NCBI RefSeq assembly: GCF_947500065.1
Contig: NZ_CANMQT010000005.1
Coordinates: 420,284 to 484,283, forward strand
DNA from: an uncultured Aquimarina sp.
GTDB lineage: Bacteria > Bacteroidota > Bacteroidia > Flavobacteriales > Flavobacteriaceae
Length of the DNA stretch: 64,000 bases
Reading direction: 5' to 3'
The notes beneath the pieces were generated by a model. It did not search any database, was not told the DNA's origin, and worked only from the letters and a program-made list of their open reading frames with translations. Within the stretch, counting starts at the first letter, position 1; each line of letters begins with the position of its first letter. Position numbers and translations under genes: made by a program. Below, one piece after another: positions 9,382 through 18,079 of this stretch.

Positions 9382-11199
9382 ATGAGTACGGAAACTTTAA
9401 ATAAAGATATTCTTAGAGGAGGACAGTTCCTTGTCAAAGAAACGAAGGCTGAAGATGTATTTACTCCTGAAGATTTTTCGGAAGAGCAAAGAATGATGCG
9501 TGATAGTACAAAAGAATTTGTAGATCGTGAACTTTGGGCGCATTGGGAGAAATTTGAATCAAAAGATTATGCATATACTGAGCAATGTATGAAAAAAGCT
9601 GGTGAGCTTGGACTACTAGGTGTTGCTGTACCAGAAGCATATGATGGATTAGGAATGGGGTTTGTTTCTACAATGTTGGTATGTGATTATATTTCTGGTG
9701 CAACCGGATCTTTCAGTACTGCTTTTGGAGCTCATACAGGAATTGGTACTATGCCAATCTCTTTATATGGTAATGAAGAACAAAAGAAAAAATACGTTTC
9801 TAAATTAGCCACTGGTGAGTGGATGGGAGCATATTGTTTAACAGAACCAGGTGCTGGATCAGATGCCAATTCTGGTAAAACTAAAGCTGTTTTATCTGAT
9901 GACGGAACACATTATTTGATTTCTGGTCAGAAAATGTGGATCTCTAATGCTGGATTCTGTAATCTAATGATTGTTTTTGCTCGTATCGAGGATGATAAAA
10001 ACATTACTGGATTTATCGTGGAATATGATCCAGAAAATGCTAATGGTATTGCATTAGGTGATGAAGAAAAGAAATTAGGTATTCACTCCTCTTCTACTCG
10101 TCAGGTGTTCTTTAGTGACACTAAAGTTCCTGTAGAGAATATGTTATCAGAAAGAGGTAACGGATTTAAGATTGCGATGAATGCACTAAATGTTGGACGT
10201 ATCAAATTAGCAGCTGCTTGTTTAGATGCACAACGTAGAGTAATTGGAGAAGCTACTAAATATGCTAATGAGCGTATTCAGTTTAAAACTCCAATTATGA
10301 ATTTTGGAGCAATCAAAGCTAAGATTGCAGAGATGGCTACTAATACGTATGCTGATGAATCTGCAAGTTATCGTGCTGCAAAAAATATCGAAGATAGAAT
10401 TGCTATCCGTCAAGAGGAAGGAAACACACATCAGGAAGCAGAGCTTAAAGGTGTAGAAGAATATGCTATAGAATGTTCTATTCTTAAAGTAGCTGTTTCT
10501 GAAGATGTACAGAATACAGCAGATGAAGGATTACAAATATTTGGTGGTATGGGATTCTCTGCAGACACTCCTATGGAGTCTGCTTGGAGAGATGCTCGTA
10601 TTGCACGTATCTATGAAGGTACTAATGAAATCAATCGTATGCTAGCAGTTGGTATGTTAGTAAAGAAAGCAATGAAAGGGCATTTAGATCTTTTAGGTCC
10701 TGCTATGAAAGTTGCTGATGAACTAACAGGTATTCCTTCTTTTGACACTCCTGATTACTCTGCATTATTTGCAGAAGAAAAAGAGATTGTTGCAAGAATG
10801 AAAAAAGTATTTTTAATGGTTGCTGGATCTGCAATGCAGAAATTCGGTCCTCAATTAGAAGAGCACCAACAATTATTGATGGCTGCTTCTGATATTTTGA
10901 TTGAGATCTATATGGCGGAATCTGCAATTCTACGTACTGAGAAAAATGCAAAACGTTTCGGAGAAGATTCTCAAGAAACTCAGATTGCAATGTCGCAATT
11001 GTACTTATACAATGCAATAGATATCGTTATCAAAAAAGGAAAAGAAGCCATCGTTTCTTTTGCTGAAGGTGATGAGCAACGTATGATGTTAATGGGACTT
11101 AAGCGTTTCACTAAATATGCGAACCAACCAAATGTAGTAGCATTGAGAAATAAAATTGCTGATAAAGTATCTGCAGAAAACGGATACTGTTTTTCATAA
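9382..11199 (+). CDS. fadE: Acyl-CoA dehydrogenase
   Basis: This 605-residue flavoprotein catalyses the first oxidation of acyl-CoA to trans-2-enoyl-CoA. The classic acyl-CoA dehydrogenase core occupies about 30-430, with the FAD/substrate signature YCLTEPGAGSD near 152-162, WISNAG near 190, and the catalytic-base region RIYEGTNEINR near 409-419. About 170 further C-terminal residues form an extension as in very-long-chain-type and Bacillus FadE-like enzymes, which suggests long-chain substrates. It is the last gene of the operon and is followed by a strong terminator. The electron acceptor (ETF) is not encoded in the window. Confidence 0.93.
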   Translation: MSTETLNKDILRGGQFLVKETKAEDVFTPEDFSEEQRMMRDSTKEFVDRELWAHWEKFESKDYAYTEQCMKKAGELGLLGVAVPEAYDGLGMGFVSTMLVCDYISGATGSFSTAFGAHTGIGTMPISLYGNEEQKKKYVSKLATGEWMGAYCLTEPGAGSDANSGKTKAVLSDDGTHYLISGQKMWISNAGFCNLMIVFARIEDDKNITGFIVEYDPENANGIALGDEEKKLGIHSSSTRQVFFSDTKVPVENMLSERGNGFKIAMNALNVGRIKLAAACLDAQRRVIGEATKYANERIQFKTPIMNFGAIKAKIAEMATNTYADESASYRAAKNIEDRIAIRQEEGNTHQEAELKGVEEYAIECSILKVAVSEDVQNTADEGLQIFGGMGFSADTPMESAWRDARIARIYEGTNEINRMLAVGMLVKKAMKGHLDLLGPAMKVADELTGIPSFDTPDYSALFAEEKEIVARMKKVFLMVAGSAMQKFGPQLEEHQQLLMAASDILIEIYMAESAILRTEKNAKRFGEDSQETQIAMSQLYLYNAIDIVIKKGKEAIVSFAEGDEQRMMLMGLKRFTKYANQPNVVALRNKIADKVSAENGYCFS

Positions 11200-11262
11200 G
11201 CAATAAGTATATGCCCTCTCTATGGCATTAAACTAGAGAGTTGTTTAATTTTGATTTAAGAG

Positions 11263-11295
11263 ACCGTCTTTCTGTTGGGGAAAGACGGTTTTTTT
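11263..11295 (+). terminator. Rho-independent terminator of the fad operon
   Basis: A 9-bp stem ACCGTCTTT / AAAGACGGT is followed by a T run. It closes marR-fadN-fadA-fadE. Confidence 0.92.
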
Positions 11296-11452
11296 GTTTG
11301 CTATAATTTATCAAAAAGTTTCTTCCCATATAAAAGAAAAACTACCCTATAATCATTCAATAACATTAATTAAAATATTTAAAAAATAAAAAAGGGAGGA
11401 AAGGTATTTTTTTTATCTACTCCACTTTTATATCATAGAAAATACGTTCTTG

Positions 11453-11500
11453 TATACCTTTTGCTTACATAATATTTATTCTGTATACCTTTTGTTTACA
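11453..11500 (+). promoter_or_regulatory. Direct-repeat promoter element, copy A (before small membrane peptide gene)
   Basis: Four 6-bp half-sites lie on one strand: TATACC (11453), CTTACA (11464), TATACC (11484) and TTTACA (11495). Spacing is 11, 20 and 11 bp, and both pairs have the same TTTTG spacer. The same architecture occurs before 13370(-), 14134 and 19201, with single pairs before 22167 and 25282. The array ends 61 bp before the start codon at 11562. A weak -7-like string GTTCTTAG lies at 11532-11539. The binding protein is unknown. Confidence 0.7.
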
Positions 11501-11561
11501 CTCTATTTTAGATCAATTTCACATTTATCACGTTCTTAGAAGTACCCTAAAAAAGAATATT

Positions 11562-11675
11562 ATGAACATTGAAAAAATTTCTAAAATCACACAAATTATA
11601 GTTCCGATATTAACCGTTATTGTATTAATTATCTTGATCATACATCTAGTTACAATAAATGATGTATTATATTAA
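11562..11675 (+). CDS. Small membrane peptide (37 aa)
   Basis: An ATG preceded by an A-rich stretch opens a 37-codon frame. It has a short polar N-terminus containing EKISKITQ, one strongly hydrophobic segment (about residues 11-29), and a short polar tail. It resembles the 51-residue peptide at 25282: both carry the pattern K-[IL]-x-K-I-[TA]-Q immediately before the membrane helix, and both lie 60-100 bp downstream of the same kind of direct-repeat promoter element. This shared layout is the main reason to treat it as real. Its function is unknown; a small membrane toxin, a signal peptide-like factor or a regulator subunit are all possible. Confidence 0.5.
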   Translation: MNIEKISKITQIIVPILTVIVLIILIIHLVTINDVLY

Positions 11676-11680
11676 ACAAC

Positions 11681-11795
11681 AATTTATTAAGACATATTCT
11701 AAATCCTTGATCAGCTACTTTGTTATAAGCCCCAAAGTAATCTATAATAGCAATGCGAATATGCTCTTGGACACCAAACCAACCACCATCATTAA
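11681..11795 (-). pseudogene. Remnant of a formylglycine-generating-enzyme-like (SUMF1/FGE-sulfatase) C-terminus
   Basis: Reading the minus strand from about 11790, one frame gives DGGWFGVQEHIRIA, then ADQGFRICLNK. FGE-sulfatase domain proteins end with RGGSW...R.AYR...GFR, so this looks like the last ~37 codons of such a protein. No start or upstream domain survives, and the adjoining sequence belongs to a different remnant. The match was judged by eye on a short stretch. Confidence 0.5.
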
Positions 11796-11864
11796 CTACT
11801 AACTACTCTATATACCAATAGAAATTTCTTTATCAATGTGCCAATCTTCACATCATTCTCTTAT

Positions 11865-12040
11865 TCTAAAATATAATATTCTATCAAAGGAGTTTTCATC
11901 CAATCATAAACCCCTACAAAATCATATCTTCCTCTTAGTTTCCCTTTATTGTAGTTAATAGTTTTATTCTCACCATTTACCAACTTTAATCACATATAAC
12001 ATACCAATATCATTCCATAAAATTTCGAAATTATCTTCAA
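11865..12040 (-). pseudogene. Decayed GH11 xylanase fragment
   Basis: Minus-strand translation from about 12040 yields FEILWNDIGMLYVIK, then after a stop and frame change KTINYN, then VYDWMKTPLIEYYILE before another stop. GH11 endo-1,4-beta-xylanases read [YF]SV.W...GNFV.GKGW, then RTINYN, then LYGWTR.PLIEYYVV in that order. The second segment contains the region of the first catalytic Glu (PLxEYY). At least three stops and one frame change make it non-functional. Both ends of the enzyme are missing or unrecognisable. Confidence 0.7.
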
Positions 12041-12094
12041 AACCGCTTTCAAGAAATTAAACTATGATATACTAAAATAAGTTTAAGTCAGTGA

Positions 12095-12240
12095 TATTAC
12101 TTATATAGAAGATAGGCAAAATCCAATCTATTTAGTTTTAATAAATGATGCATATTATAAGAAAGCTGAAGGTTATATGTTTCTAATATTTTAGATGCCT
12201 CAGGATCTTTAAAAGCATAAATGTAGCTTTACAAAGGTAA
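12095..12240 (-). pseudogene. Unassigned decayed coding stretch
   Basis: The minus strand has an open stretch of about 43 codons containing AFKDPEASKILETYNL and then LLKLNRLDFAYLLYK, bounded by stops and with no plausible start. It has the texture of protein-coding sequence but I do not recognise the family. It lies upstream of the GH11 remnant on the same strand. From here to the M57 terminator (12241-12440) I see nothing coding. Confidence 0.3.
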
Positions 12241-12443
12241 GGGCATATACCTAAAGAACCTCTAATTAATAACTCTAACAGAGGATTACAGTATTGCTAA
12301 AATAATTATCAAAATGTATTGAATAAAAATAATATAAAACAATAAAGGTAGTGACCTAAAAGTACTACCCCTATTTAAAAGTTTTGTTCAATAAATCTAT
12401 ATCAATTAATTAGGTCGCTGTTTACTTTAATAAAATTGTACTT

Positions 12444-12476
12444 AAAAAAAGAGTTTGACTAATTAAAGTCAAACCC
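12444..12476 (-). terminator. Terminator of the M57 peptidase gene (minus strand)
   Basis: A perfect 8-bp stem GTTTGACT / AGTCAAAC with a 6-base loop; read on the minus strand it is followed by a run of seven T. It lies 32 bp beyond the peptidase stop codon. Confidence 0.85.
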
Positions 12477-12508
12477 TAACAATAATTTTCTGAGATTTTT
12501 ATTTATAG

Positions 12509-13370
12509 TTAATACACCTTTCTAATAGCTCTTCTATCATTTCTATTAAAAATACTGGTGGTATTTCCTCCAGCACAAGCCTGCATTAAAGAGGTGGTAT
12601 CGGCTCCTGTAGGAGAACCATCTATATAAATGGCCCCCACTCCTGCTTGTCCTTCATTACCTCCTCTGATGCAACTCTCGCGAGTTGCAAAATCTGTATG
12701 TCTAAACCCTATGGCATGTCCAATCTCATGAGCCATAATCTGCGCTAATTCGAACCTTTTGATATCTAATAAATTTATAGCTATACTATTAAGTCCAAAA
12801 AGAAGGAGCTGGATTACCTCCTCTAGGAAATCCTTCTGACCTACCTAACACTATAGAACTAGTAATAGGATCAGGTTCTTCTGCGAAAACAGTTACTCTA
12901 ATATCTATATTGCTAGCTGATTCTCCAGATCTTAATCTACGAAAACGTAGATCAGAATTAATATTATTGTATGCATTAATAGTACGATTAAGTGCTCCGT
13001 TACCCAGTGCTCCTAACCCACTACCCGTAATATCAACAATAAGCGTTCTAGCCCTGCCTGACACATTCACCAAGTTATTGGTTCTGTAATGTTTCTGTGG
13101 ATCTCCAGAATTATCATATTCTTCTGCGAGTTCATATATTTCTTTAAATGTTAGAAACATATCTTCTACAGCTACTACTTCTTTACCTTCATACATAGTC
13201 AGAAAAGCGTTTGTTGTACTAAAATGTGCTGATTCTAATTTATCCAGAACATTTTTCGAGACTTCCTTTTTAGATAGAGACTGATGGTTTGATGCATTAG
13301 TATCATCTGGTTTACTACAGGAAGCAATAATCATTACGCCTAGAAAGATTACAAAATGGATTTTTTTCAC
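12509..13370 (-). pseudogene. M57-type (dual-action HEIGH) secreted metallopeptidase lipoprotein, frameshifted
   Basis: Two adjacent minus-strand frames form one protein. The upstream frame (down to 12789) carries a lipoprotein signal ending MIIASCSKP and a prodomain-like region. It ends in GGNPAPSFWT and stops. The downstream frame, open before its first ATG at 12736, continues FGLNSIAINLL and reaches the zinc site HEIGHAIGFRH (HExxHxxGxxH). Removing one base from the T5 run on the coding strand (A5 at 12797-12801 on the plus strand) joins them into about 286 residues, a normal M57 length. GTG at 13370 is preferred because it gives a standard lipoprotein signal; an ATG at 13409 is in frame. 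The break is either a sequencing error, a recent mutation or slippage. Upstream lies direct-repeat array B with a -7 box. Confidence 0.75.
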
Positions 13371-13469
13371 GAGTTTGATTTTTAAAATTAGATAAAAATG
13401 AGTTTTCACACTGCGTATAGTTTACACGAAGTAGTTCTTAAATAACTAAATCCCTTTAATTATTTCTTC

Positions 13470-13557
13470 GAAATTTATGAGGATTAAGGCTGAAAGACAG
13501 ATATAACAGGTTGATAAAAGGTAAACAACATGAAATGATAGGTTAGCAAAAGGTATA
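13470..13557 (-). promoter_or_regulatory. Direct-repeat promoter element, copy B, with -7 box (before M57 gene)
   Basis: Reading the minus strand, the half-sites are TATACC (13557-13552), CTAACC (13546-13541), TTTACC (13525-13520) and TCAACC (13514-13509). Spacing is 11, 21 and 11 bp, identical to copy D at 19047. TAAATTTC, one base from the TAnnTTTG consensus, begins 32 bp past the last half-site (13477-13470). The first pair has the same TATACC-TTTTG-CT core as copy A. Confidence 0.72.
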
Positions 13558-13621
13558 CGCTTTTCACTTTACCATTTCAATACTTTTTCACTTTATAGTA
13601 TAATGATAATATTTAACCAAG

Positions 13622-13705
13622 ATTCGATCTTAAGGATTCAAATCGAATAAATAATTTATTTATACAATAAACTGCCTTTCTCTAACAGAAAGGCAGTTTT
13701 CTTTT
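13622..13705 (+). other. Stem-loop plus strong terminator with no upstream gene (possible small RNA end)
   Basis: A perfect 10-bp stem AACTGCCTTT / AAAGGCAGTT (13670-13698) is followed by TTCTTTTTA, a plus-strand terminator. Just before it lie inverted arms ATTCGAT (13622) and ATCGAAT (13642). No plus-strand reading frame is seen between 11675 and here, so the terminator would end a short non-coding transcript starting near 13560, divergent from the M57 gene. The transcript is inference. Confidence 0.4.
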
Positions 13706-14003
13706 TATACCAACAATTCGTAAACCTAGATAGCTACCTAAAATGACAAATGTATTTTAACTTGGATAATCGCAAAATTGTACCACTATAAACACATGAT
13801 TCAAAACCACTAAAATTACAATTATCATTTACCTCCCTTCTTATCGAAATATCAGCTAATAATCATCCTTTCTAACAACCGAGACTCTCCCAAAGGGTTT
13901 TATCAGATGATGCATTTGGGTTTACCTCTTTTAAGCAATATATAAGAATATAGATTATAAAGAGCAGAAAGTTTCTATGATTACATCAAAAACTATCAAG
14001 CTC
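13706..14003. other. Intergenic stretch, nothing recognised
   Basis: AT-rich sequence with stops in all frames. No hairpin, repeat or conserved remnant was identified. Confidence 0.6.
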
Positions 14004-14051
14004 CAAACCAAAAACAAACCTCATTATTTTTCAACAAACCTTTTTCCAACT
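14004..14051 (+). promoter_or_regulatory. Direct-repeat promoter element, copy C (before lipoprotein at 14134)
   Basis: Half-sites CAAACC (14004), CAAACC (14015), CAAACC (14035) and the weaker CCAACT (14046), spaced 11, 20 and 11 bp, exactly as in copy A. At the +32 position, where copies B and D have a -7 box, the sequence is GACCTTAG (14083-14090), a partial match. The array ends 82 bp before the start codon. Confidence 0.7.
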
Positions 14052-14133
14052 TTATGTCAAGTGCTATTTACAACTTATAGTAGACCTTAGTAGTGTTACG
14101 TAACAGTTTTCACTAATTCATAAATTAATCACA

Positions 14134-15213
14134 ATGAAAAATTTTAAAAACAGAATTTTATTGAAGCTATTTTGCCTTTCAATAATCGTTACAGGAACAT
14201 TAAGTTGTTCTAATGACAATCAAGAAGAAGTTTACGATCAAGAGTTGGCATCATTTGAAGAATTTACAATTGGAGATTTTGAAGAAGAGCTTACTATAGA
14301 TGATGCAGAGGAGTTTGATGAAAATCCAAACGAAGTCCTGCCTACAAAAGGATCTGAAATTTTGATTATGGAAACTATCGGTAAGAAAACAAATTATTAT
14401 ATAACTACTGATTATGGAGAAACTTACAAAAAAATTCCAAACGAAAAATCTCTAGATTTTGAGGATAACAAATTTTGGGCTATTACACTTTATAGTCAAA
14501 ATGACTTTTATGGCCAATCAAGTTTTTCCCTTTTTCTTCCAGACAAAAAAATAAAGAGGTCTCATAATTTCAAACTTAATGGAGTACGTTACCGTTCATT
14601 TGTTAGCAAAGGAAATATGAATGTAAGATTATTCGAAAGTAGTGATTTTACAGGTCACAATCATTTCTTTGATCGTAAAGACAAAAAACCTTACAAACTT
14701 AATAATTTATCTCACCATTATAGAAGTGTTAATCTTTGGCCTCACGATAGTAAAGACGCTAAATCAGTACTCTATGAGGATGATAATTATGAAGGTGCAC
14801 CAAGACCTATTTGGAACAACGTAAACCTCAGCGATAAATGGAAAACTAAAGTTAGCTCAATAAGAGTGAATACACAGAATTGGTCAACAGGAAATGTATT
14901 GTCAAGTTCAAACAGTGATAATAGTATAGTAACGGCCTCGGATATGGGTCTACTTCCACTAGAATTAAGAGATAAGATAATTGAAATTGCGATAACAAAT
15001 ACCAGAGGTAAAGCATGTAATCCAAGACAATCATGTCATAAGGAAAGACTCTGTAATAGTCTGATAAGCGGGGTCGTTGGTAGTCATGACGTAACAACTG
15101 CTGCCGGATGCAATAAAGAACTAGCTCGAAAAGGAATACGTCGAAATAGAAGGTCTTTTTGTACTATTTCCGGTTATTGTATAGACCCTCGTACTTTAAA
15201 TGGCAGAAATTAG
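14134..15213 (+). CDS. Lipoprotein with beta/gamma-crystallin-like motifs and cysteine-rich tail
   Basis: This 359-residue protein has a lipoprotein signal (cleavage before Cys25, TLSCSND) followed by a very acidic linker (about 26-70). Three repeats then resemble beta/gamma-crystallin Greek-key units: ITLYSQNDFYGQ near 113, VRLFESSDFTGHNHF near 165, and SVLYEDDNYEG near 211 ending in VSSIRV near 245. The last ~85 residues are basic and carry six cysteines (CNPRQSC, LC, GC, FC, YC) that could form three disulfides. It would sit on the outer membrane or surface. The gene is preceded by promoter array C and followed by its own terminator and a thioredoxin-like gene. Function unknown; a structural or effector role at the surface is guesswork. 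Confidence 0.7.
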   Translation: MKNFKNRILLKLFCLSIIVTGTLSCSNDNQEEVYDQELASFEEFTIGDFEEELTIDDAEEFDENPNEVLPTKGSEILIMETIGKKTNYYITTDYGETYKKIPNEKSLDFEDNKFWAITLYSQNDFYGQSSFSLFLPDKKIKRSHNFKLNGVRYRSFVSKGNMNVRLFESSDFTGHNHFFDRKDKKPYKLNNLSHHYRSVNLWPHDSKDAKSVLYEDDNYEGAPRPIWNNVNLSDKWKTKVSSIRVNTQNWSTGNVLSSSNSDNSIVTASDMGLLPLELRDKIIEIAITNTRGKACNPRQSCHKERLCNSLISGVVGSHDVTTAAGCNKELARKGIRRNRRSFCTISGYCIDPRTLNGRN

Positions 15214-15230
15214 TAATTATTAACTCATTA

Positions 15231-15262
15231 AAAAAGGTGGTAGTAATCTATCACCTTTTATC
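15231..15262 (+). terminator. Terminator after the crystallin-like lipoprotein
   Basis: An AAAAGGTG / CACCTTTT stem (15232-15239 with 15252-15259) ending in a short T run. Read-through into the thioredoxin-like gene 30 bp further is possible. Confidence 0.7.
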
Positions 15263-15290
15263 CTAAACATAATTTACAAAAACAATACTC

Positions 15291-15860
15291 ATGAGAATCT
15301 ATAATATATTAACAACTATATTATTATTAATGATAGGTTTTAACTGCTATCAAACCTATCAATTACAACGAACCAATCATAAAATACATAAAGCTGCTGC
15401 CAGCATGGCCACTCAATTAAAAATCATGCTTACTCCACCGCCAGCACCAGAAAGTATTGCAACAGGAATAGAGGCACCTGCTTTTTCTCTTATTAACAAA
15501 GAAAACAAAGAAGTAAGCCTAGCTACGCTATCGAAAGAGAAGAAAAAAATACTGGTATTCTCTAGCAGTACTTGTCAGTATTGCCAGGATTATTATCCAG
15601 AACTAGATAAGTATACCAAAGAAAACCAGGAAATCGAAGTGATAGTAATACAAGCAGAATCCACACCAGAAGAAAATGAAAAATTGATTACAAATAACAA
15701 TTATAGTTTTGATATTTTAGTTGCCGATCAGCAGGTATGGCAGGATTATCAGATACAGGCAACACCCACCACTATTATACTAGATGAGAACAACAAAATA
15801 ATCAGTAGTTCTATATCTTCTACCTATGCTGATCTAACGAATCTATTAGGGGATTCTTAA
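15291..15860 (+). CDS. Membrane-anchored thioredoxin-like (TlpA/redoxin) protein
   Basis: This 189-residue protein has one N-terminal membrane helix (about 5-22), a periplasmic linker, and a thioredoxin fold from about 60. The redox motif CQYC lies at 95-98 and the cis-Pro loop ATPT near 162. It is expected to face the periplasm and reduce or shuffle disulfides. It lies directly downstream of the lipoprotein whose C-terminal tail has six cysteines. That makes a client relationship plausible, but this is inference from position only. Confidence 0.82.
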   Translation: MRIYNILTTILLLMIGFNCYQTYQLQRTNHKIHKAAASMATQLKIMLTPPPAPESIATGIEAPAFSLINKENKEVSLATLSKEKKKILVFSSSTCQYCQDYYPELDKYTKENQEIEVIVIQAESTPEENEKLITNNNYSFDILVADQQVWQDYQIQATPTTIILDENNKIISSSISSTYADLTNLLGDS

Positions 15861-15889
15861 TAAATTTAAGTTTGTGCGAACATGGCAAA

Positions 15890-15932
15890 ACTGTTTTTTC
15901 AGAATAGAAAAAGCAGTTTTTTTTTTTTTTTT
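15890..15932 (+). terminator. Terminator between thioredoxin-like and convergent TPR-HTH genes
   Basis: AACTGTTTTTTC pairs with GAAAAAGCAGTT (one G-U), followed by 15 consecutive T (15918-15932), one of the longest homopolymers in the window. It adjoins the stop codon of the minus-strand gene at 15934. Confidence 0.85.
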
Positions 15933-15933
15933 A

Positions 15934-17767
15934 TTACATATATTCATCTAATTCTTCTTCAAAAACTTGTTGTAAATAGTCCCTTAGTGATAATTCTTTA
16001 TCAAACCCCAGCTTTTTCTTAATCATACTTTTAGCATGTTTAACAGTAGTTGGAGCTACACATATTACATCGGCTATTTCTTTAATGGATAAATTAAGCT
16101 TTGTAAGTATACAATATCGTATCTGAGTATCTGATAAATTTGGGTACTTATCTCTCAACATATTAGTAATTCCAGAATACTCCTGTAGGATTTGATCTCC
16201 TATATGTGTAATATCCTCACCTGAAGTAATTAGCTGGTTTAATTCGGTTCTAACATTTTTTAAATTCGGATCAACTGCTTTAATATTCAAAACGATTGAT
16301 TTTAACTCTCTAAGTTTATCAACCCTATTGTTAATTTTCATTGCCACAAGTCTTAACTCATCTTCACGCCTTAATAGTTCTTTTTTTTGTTTAGGTATAA
16401 CCTCAACAAGTTTTGTTTTTTCTTTTTGTATACTCTTATATCCAATAAAGCCTAATATTAAAAATAATGCAAGTAAAAAGACTAAAACACCATTTTCTAC
16501 ACTCAATTGACTAATTTGAGATCCCAATATTCGATTAGAATTTTTCAGCTGTTTTTGATCTAATTTTGAAATAAAAAATTCTCCATTGTTAAGTATACCT
16601 ACCTTAGCAACAAATGTTAGTAATTTTTCCTTTCTATCTTCTAATTTTTTAATATCTCCCCATTGATCTGATTCCTTTATATACTGAATTAGCTCTTCTA
16701 AATACTTAATTTGATTTACTATGGATGAAGACAATTCTATGGCTTTTGCTAATGAATCTATTGCTCTATAATTATCCTCTAGAGATTTTAAGTACAAAAA
16801 TTCATAATAATATGCTTCTGCTAATGCATCGTTTAGAGATACAGGACCTTTTAAACAAACAATAGCATTTCTAATCGATTGTAATGCTCCTGAATTATTA
16901 CCCTCTGCATAATAGATTCTACTCAACAACGTAGTAATAACACCCGTTATATAGTTATTACCATAGTCCACAGATTTAACCGCCCACTTTTTAGCTTCAT
17001 CATATTCACCCAGTGCCAATAGGGTTTTTGCCATTACCCCAGATATATCATGATGTCGAATGTTATCCTCCCAATGATCATCTATTAATTGTTGTATATG
17101 AGATAACTCTTCTTCAAGTTTTTCTATACTAGGACTATTTTTCAATATCAACTCTGTCTTCTCCAGTTGTATTCCGATAATACCTCTACAATATTTTTCT
17201 TTAATCGATAATTCATACCCTCTATCATAAAGTTCCATAACGGCAGGAGTATAACCGTACTGCTTCCCAAGTATATAAGCTAAATGTAAATGCGCTCTAA
17301 TTATATTTCTATTCCTTAGATCATTTGAATTCGATAATTTTAGCAAATTGGTTAAACTTTGCGTGTACTTATGTAAGCTATCATAATCTTTATGTCTATA
17401 GTAATGAAACATTAATACTCCATTAAAATTTACAGTTTCTTCGAAAAAACCATTCTTTTTAGAAAATCTAAGCAATCCTCTTAAATCATTTGCTGTAAAT
17501 TCCCCAAAATCTTTTATTAATAATTTTTCTGCATTGGCAATTGAATCCTTCAAAAAAAACAATACGATCTTCAGTCATACTAACAGGTTTGTATAAATCT
17601 TGTTTAGAACAAAAACTCTTCAAATTTAGCACTGAAAATAGATTTACTTTAAGTACCAAAAATATTATTGTAATCACAATAGGTTTCATTGGTAAAAAAC
17701 CTAAACTTTTAAACTTTAATAAAAGAGTATACATATCACTTTTGTTAGAACTATATTTTTTTCTCAT
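15934..17767 (-). pseudogene. TPR sensor / LuxR-type HTH membrane regulator, frameshifted at an A8 tract
   Basis: This is a close paralog of the intact gene at 19967-21817. The first 93-codon frame (17767 to 17486) and the main frame (17562 to 15934) together match the paralog end to end. They are out of register at the run of eight A at 17552-17559, where the paralog has seven (21603-21609). With one base removed the product is about 610 residues: signal/membrane segment, periplasmic TPR-like helices, a membrane helix, a cytoplasmic coiled coil, and a GerE-like HTH with IKEIADVICVAPTTVK. It is either broken, a phase-variable OFF state, or translated by slippage. It is convergent with the lipoprotein/thioredoxin pair. 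The product is an expected transcription regulator; its targets are unknown. Confidence 0.75.
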
Positions 17768-17818
17768 CGATAATTTATGAAATTTAAAATTAAACCGTGA
17801 TCCTTCAGATTTAACAAC
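17490..17818. repeat. Segment duplicated at 21541-21867 (5' end and promoter of TPR-HTH paralogs)
   Basis: About 325 bp covering the first ~90 codons and ~50 bp upstream of the frameshifted regulator is nearly identical to 21541-21867. Outside it the two genes diverge much more. The sharp edges suggest recent gene conversion or partial duplication. The one clear indel within the coding part is the A8/A7 difference. Confidence 0.75.
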
Positions 17819-18079
17819 AAAAACCTACAACGAAAACTGGATATTAACTTTTAAAACCTTATACCGATATCATCTAAATCACAAAACTGAACAAACATCT
17901 TTGGCAAAACTAAGGGACATTTTCTACATCTAATGCTAATAACTTGCCATAAACCTTCAGGGCTTACTTCAAGAAACCAATCATTCATATAGATCGCAGT
18001 AAAAATTAGAACTAGTATACGAAGTTTATCTATTATAAATAGCAGTAATAATCAATACTTTAAAAAAATATAGTTGTTA

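Noticed and set aside
11453..11500. CRISPR-like repeat (two ~17-bp copies 31 bp apart)
   Set aside because: Only two copies, and the same spacing recurs at promoters with varied sequence; fits a regulator site, not an array.
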